Assembly (NCBI GenBank): GCA_965238125.1
Contig: OZ250179.1
Location: forward strand, 3,658,001-3,722,000
From: UBA6623 sp965238125
Lineage (GTDB): Bacteria > Acidobacteriota > Terriglobia > Bryobacterales > UBA6623
Length of the DNA: 64,000 nt
Reading direction: 5' to 3'
The stretch's first letter is position 1, and each line of letters starts with the position of its first letter. Shown piece after piece: positions 35,563 to 45,540 of the stretch. The position numbers and the translations under genes were made by a program. The notes beneath the pieces are model-generated. The model saw only the letters and a list, made by a program, of their open reading frames with translations, was not told the DNA's origin and ran no database searches.

Positions 35563-37082
35563 CCAGGATTTCCGATTTGGCTCCTCTGACGGCACGAGTC
35601 TACACCCTCACCCGGCGAAGCGCAACCATTTCTCCACCCGAAAGAGGCGGCGGCTGAGGCGGGACCGATCGAGCCCCCTTCTTGCCCCTCATGGGGGCTG
35701 ATCCGCCGCTGCGAAGTCAATTTCGCAGACACCCCTCCGAGCTTCCGTCCTCAGTACACAGATTTCGCATTCGCCAAGTGCGGTGCTAACCACCCGGCAC
35801 AGGCAGCGCCCAGATCCTCCGCAGCATGTCGCCAAACAGCCGCCGGTTCAGATGTCCCTCGGCCAAGAGCAACCAGTAGTACCGCGCGTGCTTGACCAAT
35901 CTGCCGCCCGTCTTCATCAACCGCTGCTGCAAGCTCGTCAGTGACCACGTCTTGATCCTGTGCGGCAACCCGAGTCGCCGCCACAGGTTGCCCAGGTTGT
36001 AGGCCGGCACGCTTAACTGCAAGCGCACCTCGTTCGCCCGGAAGCGATGGCACGACAGCCACGTCCAGTGCGTCGCTTGCTTACCTTCTTTGATCCACTG
36101 CTCCGCCGTGCCGCGCTTGTTGTAGAAACGCACCACCGACCGGCTTGGCAAGCTCATGTTCGTCACGATAAAACCGACGCGCGCGAATAGCTCGCCCTGG
36201 TGGTGCTCGACCTTGGCGACAACTCGTCTCGGCCCCTTCCAGCTCTCCGCCTGATAGCGAAATCTCTTGTAGCGCACTAGCGGCTTGCGGCCGGGCCTCC
36301 CCGGCGGACGAAACAGGATGTCTTCGATCTCCAGCTCCAGGTTCTTACTTGGCCGGAATGCGGATCGCGTAGTCCGCGCCGCGCTCCTCCAGCGCCTCGT
36401 AGATCTCCGGCTTGGCAAAGGCGGCATCGCCCCGGAAGGCGACCTGCTTGCCCGCAGCCTGTTGGCGCTCGATCTCCGGCAACAATAGCTCATCCCAGTC
36501 CTCGGCGCTGTGCACGTTGCCGGGACGCAGCTTGGCAGCGAGGCAATCACCATGACCGTTGAACAAAAGCAACGGGTGGTAGCAGACCGACTCGAAGTGT
36601 CCGTTGTAGGCACTGCCTTCCTGTTGGCCATGGACCGGACTCTCGGTGGAGTCCATGTCCAGAACGACCCGCTCGGAGTCGTCGAACGCCTCCGCTTGCC
36701 CGACCAGCTCTCGGTTCAGCGCCATCAGCCCCAGCAGGTTCTCTTCGCTCGCCAGCATCTCCGTCTCGAAGCCATGCAGCGTCGAGGTCAAGGCCGCTCG
36801 GCGATCCCAGTTCCTCTGCGAGCCGATCAAGCGAAACGTCGGGTCAGCCGACACTCGGACGGCGTCGTTGACGTCCTCGTAGCCTGCCAAGCGGCTGTAG
36901 ATCGACTGGCGCAGCAGATCGGCCAGCGGGAACTTCTTGTTCAAGCCTTGTCGCGAGTCGCTGAGATACTCGTCGATCAGCTTCCCGAGACCGAGCCGCT
37001 CGTCCAGTTCGCGAACCAAAATCAGGCCACCGTCGGAAGTGACATGCGATCCCTGGAAATCGACTTTCAACAAGCCGTTGAA

Positions 37083-38748
37083 CCCGCATTTTCAATTTGA
37101 TGTATGAGCTTCAGACCATCCAGCGACCTTCAGCGTCTTTATTGATAGGGGCTAGAGCCCGATAAGGACGCCATGGAGGTCAACACCCGATGGGTGAAAA
37201 AGAAAACAAGCCGTTTCAGCTCACGTTCAATGGATTTCTCAAAGTCGATTTCCAAGGATCGCGAGTCACCTCGGATGGCGGTCTGATTCTCGTTCGCGAA
37301 CTGGATGAACGACTCGGACTCGGGAAGCTGATCGACGAGCATCTCAGCGACTCGCGACAAGGCTTGAACAAGAAGTTCGCGCTGGCCGATCTGCTGCGGC
37401 AGTCGGTCTACAGCCGACTCGCTGGCTACGAGGACCTCAATGACGCCGTTCGAGTATCCGCCGATCCGACCTTTCGCTTGATCGGCTCGAAGAGGAACTG
37501 GGATCGCGGAGCAGCCTTGACCTCGACGCTGCATGGCTTCGAGACGGAGATGCTGGCGAGCGAAGAGAACTTGCTGGGGCTGATGGCAGTGAACCGGGAG
37601 CTGGTCGCGCAAGCCGAAGCTCCCGACGGTTCAGACCGCGTGGTGCTCGACATGGACTCCACGGAGAGCCCCGTCCACGGCCAACAGGAAGGCAGTGCCT
37701 ACAACGGCCATTTTGAGTCCCTCTGCTATCACCCGCTGTTGCTGTTCAACCAGCACGGCGACTGCCTAGGCGCGAAGCTGCGTCCCGGCAACGTGCACAG
37801 CGCCGAGGACTGGGACGAGCTGCTACTGCCGGAGATCGAACGACAACAGGCGGAGGGCAAACAGGTGACGTTCCGCGCCGACGCCGCCTTCGCCAAGCCC
37901 GAGATCTACGAGGCGATGGAGGAGCGCGGCGTGGACTACGTGATTCGCATCCCGGCGAACAAGAGCCTGGAGCTGGAGATCGAGGACATCCTGTTTCGGC
38001 CACCGGGCAGGCCGAACGCCAAGCCCCTAGTGCGCTACAAGAGTTTTCGCTATCAGGCCGAGAGCTGGTCGAAGGCAAGGCGAGTTGTCGCCAAGGTCGA
38101 GCATCACCAGGGCGAACTATTCCCGCGCGTCGGATTTGTCGTGACGAGCATGAGCTTGCCGAGCCGCTCGGTCGTGCGGTTCTACAACAAGCGCGGCACG
38201 GCGGAGCAGTGGATCAAAGAAGGCAAACAGGCCACGCACTGGACCCGCTTGTCGTGTCACCGCTTCCGAGCCAACGAGGTACGGCTGCAACTCAGCGTGC
38301 TGGCCTACAACCTGGGCAACCTGTGGCGGCGGCTAGGGCTGCCGCAGCGAATCAAAAGCTGGTCGCTAACGAGTTTGTAACACAGGTTGATGAAGACCGG
38401 CGGTCGGCTGGTCAAGCATGCTCGCTACTACTGGTTGCTGCTGGCGGAGGGGCATCTGAACCGGCGGCTGTTCGGTGACATGCTGCATAGGATCTGGGCG
38501 CTGCCTGTGCCGGGTGGGTAGCGTTGCCCGGGCGAGGATCAACAGTTTTTGGCTCCAAAAAGGTTTCGCAGGGAGCAGTGTCGGCCGGAGCGCCGTTCAG
38601 TCCGCTCAATCAACGTCTGTGAGCGGACGGACGAGCCCTGGCGCCTACCGGCGGAGGTGATGTGCAGGGTTCAGCGCGAAAAGACGTGGTATTCGGCGCA
38701 GCGGGGGTGTATCCTGTGACCGTGCCAGGGCCAAAATGGAAATCCTGG
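37083..38748 (+). mobile_element. IS1380-family element, copy III (nested in copy II)
   Basis: 1666 bp, flanked by TTGAA (37078-37082, 38749-38753). Ends CCCGCATTTTCAATTTGATG and CCAGGATTTCCATTTTGGCC (reverse). Almost identical to copy V. Confidence 0.92.
37190..38521 (+). pseudogene. IS1380 transposase, copy III, with premature stop
   Basis: The frame starts at ATG 37190 (GEKENKPFQLTFNGFLKVDF) but stops at TAA 38378-38380. Copy V has CAA there (LTSLQHRLMKTG), so this is a nonsense change at codon 397 of 443. All three DDE residues lie upstream of the stop (DMDSTES, RADAAFAKP, GTAEQWIKEGK), so partial function cannot be excluded. Confidence 0.88.
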
Positions 38749-39703
38749 TTGAAACTTAGCTGGAATGGCTTGGTTTGTTTTTCACCCATTGGGTGTTGGC
38801 CTCCATGGCGTCCTCATCGGGCTCTAGCCCCTATGAATAAAGACGCTCAAGGCCGCTGGAAGGTCGGGATGTCAAACATCAAATTGAAAATGCGGGGTAA
38901 AGTGTATCCCCACCGATTACGGGGCTGGCGACCATCGCAGCCGCCAACCCCGTAGCCCCCGCCGTGTATTCGCCGTTGCGAGTTTTGTAGGCACCCAGCA
39001 TGCGGGCTCCCACGGTAATCACTTGGCTCTGATGAACAACCGGAGTGGCCCAGCTGTCCGTCTCCGAGCGGGTTGTCTTCCAGACGAACTCGCCGTTTTC
39101 CGCATTGAAGCCGCCGATGTAGGAACCGGCTGCGTGGTCAACCTGCAAAACGATTATCCCATCGACGAAGATGGGCGAACTTCCGAGCCCCACGAGATTT
39201 GAAAATGGGCCCAACTCGGTCTTCCATCGAAGGTTTCCCGAACCATCGTATGAGACCAGCCCGACATCTTGAAAGAATGCGTAGACGTTCATCCCGTCGG
39301 TGATAGGAGAGGGTGAGGCCGGCACATTCCCATTTCCAATCGGGTCGCTTCGCGCCCTTTGTGCCGAACGCTCCCATAGCAGCTTGCCCGAAAGCCGATC
39401 GAAGCACAGAGTGAGCAACTGACCGCCCTCATCGCCTGTGAGGAAGACATGGTCCTTGGTCAGCACAGGCGAGGACTTCCCTGGCGGGACAGCCGATTTC
39501 CAGATCAGGTTGGATTCGGGGTCCAACTTGATTGGGAACCCGGTGTCCTTAGAGATACCTGAACCGTTGGGACCGCGAAAGCGAGACCATTCCTCGGCAA
39601 CCGAAGGTGCAGCCATTAATAAGAGAGTCAACAACAGGAATAGACCTCGGCCGAGCTTTTCGATGGCGCGGTAGTGGCTGATGGTTTGGCCGATCAAGAT
39701 GGG

Positions 39704-40114
39704 GCCATTGTAGCGCTGTCGGGATTGCTGTTGATAACGATCTATCGCCATTTCGGCGGCCTGGGATTTTCAGCGGTCGCCGAACCCTACATGAACTTCG
39801 GGACGCCGGGCGTGGTCGCCTTCTTCTTCTTTCTGCCCGTGGCGCTGATTGGCGTTGACCGCCTGGACGCCTCGCGTCCGACCCGGTTGGCGCTGTGGGC
39901 GGTGCTGCTGGGGCCGCTGTTGTGGACGACGCGAAACAGTTTCGGCACGTTCTTTCGGCCGGCGTTGATGGGGTTGCTGGCGGTGGCGGCCGCGAGGTTC
40001 ATTTCGAACTCCCTGGGTGGCGAGCAGGCGCCGAGGCTTCGTCGGGGCGGGCGGGTCGGCGGGCGGGTCGGCGGGCGTGAAGCTTTGGGGTCTATCCGCC
40101 GATCGGTTGGATAG
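39704..40114 (+). pseudogene. 3' remnant of a Wzy-like O-antigen polymerase
   Basis: The open frame from 39704 has no proper start. It shows ALSGLLLITIYRHFGGLG, AEPYMNFGTPGVVAFFFFLP and two further hydrophobic helices, then NSFGTFFRPALMGLLAVAAA, as at the C-terminal end of oligosaccharide repeat-unit polymerases. The end is a low-complexity GGRVGGRVGG stretch. Upstream it abuts, within about 10 bases, the kinase fragment fused to the PQQ gene on the other strand, so the 5' part was lost in the same rearrangement. Confidence 0.6.
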
Positions 40115-40118
40115 GTCT

Positions 40119-41372
40119 ATGCCCATGACTACTCCCAAGCCGATCGCCGAAGCTTCCGAGGAACAACAGCCATCGACGCCGCGCCAACCCGGAACCTCGG
40201 AAACACCGGGACCCCAAAGCCCGCCCCCGCTGTTTCCCGAGCGAGTACCGATTGCCTCTCCGGCCCTTCCGGACCCGGGTGAAGTGCTCGGGGAATTCGC
40301 GTCGGTGCTGCGGGGACCTCAGCTGACCAACGGTCCGCGCGTGGCCGCGTTGGAACAAGAAGCCGCTCGCTTTCTCGGGGTGCCGGAATGCGTCGCGGTG
40401 TCGAGTTGCACCTCGGGGCTGATGCTCGCCGAGCGCTGCCTGGGTATGCGGGGCGGGGTAATTATCCCGAGCTTCACGTTCTTCGCGGGCGCGCACACCT
40501 TGCTGTGGAACAACCTCGAGCCCGTCTTGGCGGATTGCGAGCCCTGGACGTTCAACCTGGACCCGAAAAACGTCGAGCAGCTGATGCATCCCGGGATCGC
40601 GGGCATTCTCGGCGTGCATATTTTCGGGTGTCCGGCGCAAGTCGAGGCGCTCGAGAGAATCGCCCGGCGTCACCAGATACCGCTGATCTTCGACGGCGCC
40701 CACGCCTTCGGAGCCCGTGTGGCGGGGCGCGGAGTCGCCGAGTGGGGCGACGTGACGGTTTTCAGCTTGAGTCCGACCAAACCTTTGACGGCGGGGGAAG
40801 GCGGCATCATAGCGCTGCATGACCCTGAGTTGGCCGGGCGGCCGCGGCAGGCGCGCAATTACGGCAAGGGGGCCGGCTATGATTGCGAAGTTTTGGGGTT
40901 GAACGCGCGCATGACGGAATGGCAAGCCGTGGCGGCGCGGGCGGGGCTCAAGCGGGTTGAGGCCGTGTTGGCGAACCGTCGTGCCTTGGCGGCGATCTAC
41001 AACCGTTACTTTCGGGCGACGCCGGGGCTGCGGACACAATTGATTCCTTTCGGGTATCAATCCACCTACAAGGACTTCGCCGTACTGATAGACCGGCAAC
41101 GTTTCGGCCGGGATCGGCGGGAAGTGGAATCCCTTCTGGCCGCCGACAATATTGAAACGCGGCGCTATTTTGACCCGCCCCTGCATCGCCAAAAGCTCTA
41201 TCTGCCATGGGCGCCGCCAGCCCGCCGTTTGCGCACGACCGACCAAGTCAGCTCGCAAGTTCTTTGCCTGCCTCTACACGGGCGGCTCTCGGCAGAAGCC
41301 GTTCGGCGCATCGCGGGTCGGGTGGTTGGTTTGGGGCGTCCGGCTCGAGCCAAAGCTCGCGGGGCCGTCTGA
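40119..41372 (+). CDS. DegT/DnrJ/EryC1/StrS family PLP aminotransferase
   Basis: 417 residues from ATG 40119. A Pro-rich N-terminal tail (about 45 residues) precedes the sugar aminotransferase fold: CVAVSSCTSGLMLAERCLG, VIIPSFTFFAGAHTLLW, IAGILGVHIFGCPAQVEALE, LIFDGAHAFGAR and SLSPTKPLTAGEGG, where Lys221 would hold PLP. LNARMTEWQAVAARAGLKR and YKDFAVLIDRQRFG follow. It would transaminate a nucleotide-linked keto-sugar for surface glycan synthesis, consistent with the Wzy remnant just upstream and the glycosyltransferase at 16481. Apparently intact. Confidence 0.9.
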   Translation: MPMTTPKPIAEASEEQQPSTPRQPGTSETPGPQSPPPLFPERVPIASPALPDPGEVLGEFASVLRGPQLTNGPRVAALEQEAARFLGVPECVAVSSCTSGLMLAERCLGMRGGVIIPSFTFFAGAHTLLWNNLEPVLADCEPWTFNLDPKNVEQLMHPGIAGILGVHIFGCPAQVEALERIARRHQIPLIFDGAHAFGARVAGRGVAEWGDVTVFSLSPTKPLTAGEGGIIALHDPELAGRPRQARNYGKGAGYDCEVLGLNARMTEWQAVAARAGLKRVEAVLANRRALAAIYNRYFRATPGLRTQLIPFGYQSTYKDFAVLIDRQRFGRDRREVESLLAADNIETRRYFDPPLHRQKLYLPWAPPARRLRTTDQVSSQVLCLPLHGRLSAEAVRRIAGRVVGLGRPARAKARGAV

Positions 41373-41818
41373 TGGGCGCGGCGGCCGACGTTCATCAACC
41401 CTAAAACAGCGGCACGGAACGACCGATTGAAGTATTGCGGGTTGACGTCCGGCCACCCGAGTGGCCCGGAAAAAATTGGGGACTGTACCAAGCGCCGACC
41501 GAATAAGCTCTGTTGAATCCAGAATTCGCCCGGCGCGAAGTGGACTCCTCCGAAAATCGCCCTGCGAAGGTATGACGCACTACATTTCCAGACGGGCGAG
41601 GTCACAAATCTCTTGAGCCGCGAAGCGGCGGCAGGAAAATAGCCCAGGGTGGAGCCGAAGGCGGAACCCTGGGTACGAAACAAATCAGGTCGACGAGCCC
41701 TGAAGGGGCGGCAGGAGCCTGTGTCCACATTTTCATGGCGGTATTATGAATCCGCGGATTCATAGAAACGGACTGTCCCCATTTTTTTCCCACTCGGGCA
41801 ACCGTGCTCGACCGCAGG
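41373..41818. other. Intergenic region with palindromic repeat F
   Basis: No gene. At about 41610-41725 is a repeat containing GCCGCGAAGCGGCGGCAGGA and CCCAGGGTGGAGCCGAAGGC; related copies lie in reverse orientation at 49105-49200 and 57663-57770. A GAATCCGCGGATTC palindrome lies at 41747-41760. Confidence 0.55.
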
Positions 41819-42060
41819 CTAGCCCGCTTTTCTCACCGCGTGGCGAGGCAAAGTGCATGAAAGGTCCGTCAGTACGAGGCGCGCGCCGCTTGGCGCGCGG
41901 AGGCGTACTTGAACAGTACGGTGAGCACGGCGAGCAAGCGCAACGAAGTAATGGCGGGCCTATCGTGTGCTTTGCTCGTCAGGCGGGTAGAGTCGAGGAC
42001 GGGCGCGGGTGCTCTTGACGCCGGAGGCGTCGTGGTCCCGTTTCCCGTCCCCGCTCATCG

Positions 42061-42091
<31 letters not shown>

Positions 42092-42167
42092 CTCCGACCG
42101 GCTTCCTCCCTCAAGCTGTCGCAGGCGGCGGACCCAAGTGCATCCGGCGCAGGCGGACCACGCCTAG

Positions 42168-43749
42168 GAGTCTGTCCGAGTATTCATTATCTTCTTGGAG
42201 AAAAAACAAAAGTGGGGGATAATGGTTTATGGGCAAAACCTACCGGGCCTACCTTCCCGAGCAGAAACTGCTGCTGCCTCCCAGTTTGCAGGATTGGCTG
42301 CCCGAAAACCACCTCGTCTATTTCGTCAACGACCTCGTTGATCAACTGGATTTGTCGGCCATCGAGAAGGTCTATGAAAGGGAGCAGCGCGGGCAGCCGC
42401 CTTATCATCCGCGGCTGATGGTCAAACTGCTGCTCTACGGCTATTGCCTGGGCGTGCGCTCCTCGCGCCGGATCGCCCGGCGGCTGGTCGAGGACGTAGC
42501 CTTTCGCGTGTTGGCGGCCGGCAACCAGCCCGACTTCCGCACGATCTCGGATTTTCGCAAGATCCACCTGGAAGCCCTCGAGGGGCTGTTCCAACAAGTG
42601 TTGCGGGTGGCGCTCGAGAGCGGGGCGATGAAGCTGGGTCGGGTGGCGCTCGACGGCACGAAGATGAAGGCCAACGCCTCCAAGCACAAGGCCATGAGTT
42701 ACGGGCGGATCCAGCACAGCGAGCCACAGTTGGCGGCCGAGGTGAAGCAAATGTTGGCCGAAGCCGAAGCAGTCGACGCGGCGGAGGACGCGCGCTACGG
42801 GGCCGAGAAGCCGGGCGACGAATTGCCCGAGGAGTTGCAACGCCGGCAGACGCGGCTGGAGAAGATTCGCCAAGCCAAGCAGGCGCTGGAGCAACGAGCG
42901 AAGCAACGGGCGCAACAGCAAGCCGCCGCCGCGGGTCGCTGTGACGAGCTGGCGCGGCAAGCCGAACCGCGCGACAAAGATCAATACAATTTCACCGATC
43001 CGGAGTCGCGCATTATGAAAAGCGGCGACGGGTTCGTGCAGGGCTACAACGCACAGGCGGCGGTCGAGAGCGTGGCGCAATTGATTGTCGGGCAGACGCT
43101 GACCGAGGCGGCGAACGACAAAGAGCAACTGGCGCCGTTGGTGGAAGCGGTCGAGCGGCAGTCGGGGCAACGGCCCGACGAAGTGTTGGCCGACAGCGGC
43201 TATTGTTCGGAGAAGAACTTGGAATCGTTGGAAGCGCCCGAGAAGCCTGAGCAAAAGATCGAAGCGTATATTGCCGCCCAGAGACACCGGCGCGGACAAC
43301 GGGCGTCGCCGCCGCGGGGGCGGATCCCGAGCCACCTCACGCGAGTCGAGCGGATGGAGCGCAAGTTACGGACGAAAGCGGGAGCGAAGATGTACGCGCA
43401 ACGCAAAGGGATCGTGGAGCCGATATTCGGACAGATTAAACAAGCCCGCGGGATTCGTCAATTTTTGTTGCGGGGGTTGAAGAAAGTGCGGGGCGAGTGG
43501 GCCTTGGTGTGCTTGACGCACAATATTTTGAAGATGCACGGGCTGTGTGGCGGAGCGTGATGGAGAAAAACCGGGAAGGGGGCGCCGGCGAGGCGCATGG
43601 AGGGCTCTGGAAGCCGTTTTGGGCGGCCCGCGCGGTTTGTTTGTGGCGCCCGGCGGTCGACGAGCCTTCCGCGCCCGTGCGTCGCTGACCTCGGCGCCCG
43701 AATCTCCCGCCCTGCCGGAACTGTGCCAAGTTGTTACTCGGACAGACTC
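42168..43749 (+). mobile_element. IS1182-family element, copy 1 (inside the group II intron)
   Basis: 1582 bp with inverted ends GAGTCTGTCCGAGTA and its complement, flanked by CTAG (42164-42167, 43750-43753). The second copy (60474-62055) has the same length, ends and CTAG duplication. Confidence 0.92.
42229..43560 (+). CDS. IS1182-family transposase
   Basis: 443 residues, start ATG 42229. The N-terminal part YRAYLPEQKLLLPPSLQDWL and PDFRTISDFRK match the DUF772-type N-terminus of this family. DDE candidates: Asp in VALDGTKMKANASKHK, Asp in VLADSGYCSEKNLE, Glu in GIVEPIFGQIKQARG. A long coiled-coil region (LEQRAKQRAQQQAAAAG) interrupts the catalytic core. Intact and identical to copy 2. Confidence 0.92.
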   Translation: MGKTYRAYLPEQKLLLPPSLQDWLPENHLVYFVNDLVDQLDLSAIEKVYEREQRGQPPYHPRLMVKLLLYGYCLGVRSSRRIARRLVEDVAFRVLAAGNQPDFRTISDFRKIHLEALEGLFQQVLRVALESGAMKLGRVALDGTKMKANASKHKAMSYGRIQHSEPQLAAEVKQMLAEAEAVDAAEDARYGAEKPGDELPEELQRRQTRLEKIRQAKQALEQRAKQRAQQQAAAAGRCDELARQAEPRDKDQYNFTDPESRIMKSGDGFVQGYNAQAAVESVAQLIVGQTLTEAANDKEQLAPLVEAVERQSGQRPDEVLADSGYCSEKNLESLEAPEKPEQKIEAYIAAQRHRRGQRASPPRGRIPSHLTRVERMERKLRTKAGAKMYAQRKGIVEPIFGQIKQARGIRQFLLRGLKKVRGEWALVCLTHNILKMHGLCGGA

Positions 43750-45540
43750 CTAGCGTGCCGAACACCACCTGGTCGCTAAACTGCCGGGCGCCGCGCGACG
43801 ACACCTTCCTCCGCCTCCGCATAAATCCTCGCACTCGCTCGCACACGTGGTTGTCCACCGCCCGATACGCCATCAGCCGGGTGCCATAAGAGAAGTAATT
43901 CGACCAGCCCACCAACACTCGGTTAAGCCGTCCGCTCACTTCTTCCCAGCGCCCCACTTCAGCCGGACGCAACAGCGCATGCACCTTCCGCTTCAACCGT
44001 GCCACGCTCTTCTTCGACGGACTCGCTCCCAAATACCAATGACCGTCCTTCTTGAAACGATGCGGCCCGAACGTGTATCCCAGAAAGTCAAACCGCTCCT
44101 GCTTCGCTCGCACCAACTTCGTCTTCTCCCGGTTCAGGGTCAGCCCGATCCGCGTCATCGTCCGCTCGGTCCACTCCAGCGCCTCGGCTGCGCCGCCGCG
44201 GCTGAGAATCACGAAGTCATCCGCATAGTTAATGATCACGGCTCGAAACTCACTTCCCTTCCCCGTTCGCCGCCAATGCTTCAGAAAACGGTTCATGTAC
44301 AGATTGGCCAACAAGGGACTGATCACGCCACCCTGCGGGGTGCCGCGCTTGCTCCGCTTGCCGCACGTCATCCGCCGGTTCCCGTTCTCATCCCGCCCTT
44401 CGACCGGCGTCTTTAACCACATCTTGATGACGTGTAAGACTTGCCGGTCCGAAATACGCCGCGCCACGCATTCGAGCAACTCGGCGTGCGGAATCGTATC
44501 GAAGTACTTCGACAAATCGGCGTCGACTACATCGGTGTAGCCTCCACACAGCAGTTTATGCACTCTCCGGATCGCGTCGTGCGCGCTCCGTTTCGGCCGG
44601 TAGCCATAGGCCTCCGGGTCCAAATCCGCCTCGAAGATCGGCTCGATCACCAGCTTGGCAGCGGTTTGTGCCACACGGTCCCGAAGGGTCGGGATGCCGA
44701 GCGGACGCTCGCCGCCGCCGGGCTTGGGAATCATCACCCGTCGCACCGGCCGAGGCCGGTAGCTCTTCGAGCGCAAGTCTTGTTGCAGGCTTCGCAACCA
44801 CTCCTGGCGGCCTTGGAATTCGATCTGTTCAAACGTCACGCCGTCCACTCCCGCAGCCCCGCCGTTGGCCTTTGCCATCCGGTAGGCGTGCTCGAGAATG
44901 TCCCCGCGCCAGACCTTGTCCCAGAGCTGATAGAAGCGGAAGTTCGGCTCCTGCTTCGCTTTGAGATAAAGCTTCTTCTGTAGGGTCCTGATCTTTTCCG
45001 GCGTTGCCAGACTCATGTCAATCGCCTGATCCGACTCGGCTTCCGAAGCGTGCCGGAAGGCAGGGCCCTTCGCTCCCCCGGCGTTACCCAGCTTCCGCGC
45101 TACTACGGCCCTGTCCGACTCCCCGTCGAGTCCGCCCTCCTTACCGAGGACGGCGGAGTTGCGAACTCCACCCGCCGGGGCCTCCCTTTCTGCACTGCGG
45201 TCTCCCTTGGCTGACATGCCGTGCCCACTACCCCGGCGGACCGAACCGGTGCGCGTGTCGGTTGCTTCCCGGTTCGTGCGGCCTTCCCCGTATCTCAGGC
45301 GGGTCGGCGTCCGCGACTTCCCTTTCGAGGCCTGCTCAGGCTTACTGCGCGTTACGGCCTGTCGGCTTGCTCGCCCGGCTTTCTCCGGACTTTGTCACGA
45401 GGCTTCCGCTCGGCCGATTACTCGACCAAGCCGCTCGTCAGCTTCCATGCCTACCGACAACTACATGGGTGGGCTCCTTCCTCCCACAGGGTGTCCGCGC
45501 CGAAAAGGCGCACTGAAAAATGCGGGCTAGGGAGAAACTC

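Larger units (their letters stand above)
35786..38789 (-). pseudogene. IS1380 transposase, copy II, interrupted and frameshifted
   Basis: Joining 38789-38754 to 37082-35786 gives 1333 bases, one more than the intact 1332. The extra base is C at 36348 (plus strand), turning RIPANKNLE into RIPAK and a stop. So this copy has two lesions: the nested IS1380 after codon 12 and the one-base insertion near codon 240. Confidence 0.88.
34097..38896 (-). mobile_element. Composite insertion in the PQQ gene, bounded by a true IS1380 end and a surrogate end
   Basis: The 5-bp duplication GTAAA sits exactly outside 34097 and 38896. The right boundary is a regular IS1380 left end (CCCGCATTTTCAATTTGATG, reverse strand). 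The left boundary is not an IS1380 end: it reads ACTATATTTACCGTATACAA, sharing only C2, ATTT at 6-9 and C11 with the real end. The unit contains IS1380 copy II, 373 bp of non-IS DNA (34097-34176 plus 35270-35562), a nested IS630 and a nested IS1380. This is the pattern expected if transposase skipped its own right end and used a chance one 373 bp further out. Confidence 0.65.
35563..38896 (-). mobile_element. IS1380-family element, copy II (carries nested copy III)
   Basis: Ends CCAGGATTTCCGATTTGGCT at 35563 and CCCGCATTTTCAATTTGATG (reverse) at 38896. Removing copy III (37083-38748) and one TTGAA gives 1663 bp. The right-hand segment 38749-38896 is its own upstream end and matches copy I closely. 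Confidence 0.88.
33462..39697 (-). pseudogene. Secreted PQQ-type beta-propeller with EF-hand insert, split by 4.8-kb insertion and carrying a chimeric 5' end
   Basis: The N-terminal part is 39697 to 38897 and the C-terminal part 34091 to 33462; GTAAA is duplicated at 34092-34096 and 38897-38901. Joined, they read GGDTLY then AFGYDLDKDKIVPFDEW in frame, 476 residues. BamB/PQQ-like repeats are seen (WSRFRGPNGSGISKDTGFP, GQLLTLCFDRLSGKLLWERS). A calcium-binding EF-hand-like pair (LDENGDGKLTPGEHE, GNADGILSRQEYDRW) is inserted before the last blades, as in related acidobacterial proteins. The start is odd: IGQTISHYRAIEKLGRG at the N-terminus is a kinase start, not a signal peptide; the true signal (LFLLLTLLLMAAPSVA) follows. 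So the 5' end was replaced by a kinase-gene fragment. Confidence 0.82.
42111..45016 (-). pseudogene. ltrA: Group II intron reverse transcriptase/maturase, interrupted by IS1182
   Basis: Starts at ATG 45016 (SLATPEKIRTLQKKLYLKAK). RT motifs in order: GVDGVTFEQIE, RPVRRVMIPKPGGGERPLGI, EAYGYRPKRSAHDAI, DVVDADLSKYFDTIPH, GTPQGGVISPLLANLYMN and the catalytic YADDFVIL, then a maturase (X) domain. At 43754 the frame meets the IS1182. Skipping the IS and one CTAG, the frame continues CTA GGC GTG to TGA 42111 (FGTLGVVRLRRMHLGPPPAT), giving 439 residues. In its present state the RT lacks only about 17 terminal residues, replaced by IS-derived ones, so it might still work. Confidence 0.88.

Noticed and set aside
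40017..40118. An upstream extension of the DegT aminotransferase
   Set aside because: The 34 extra residues are low-complexity Gly/Ala/Ser encoded by the same GGCGGGCGGGTC repeat that ends the Wzy remnant; ATG 40119 is a better start.
42187..43335. A 382-residue open frame antisense to the IS1182 transposase (also 60493-61641)
   Set aside because: Pure shadow of a GC-rich gene; low-complexity Arg/Leu/His composition and no family features.
43436..45217. A reverse transcriptase frame of 593 residues
   Set aside because: The last part is IS1182 sequence read backwards, and the first 67 residues lie in the intron's 5' structural region. The likely RT start is 45016 and its native end is at 42111.
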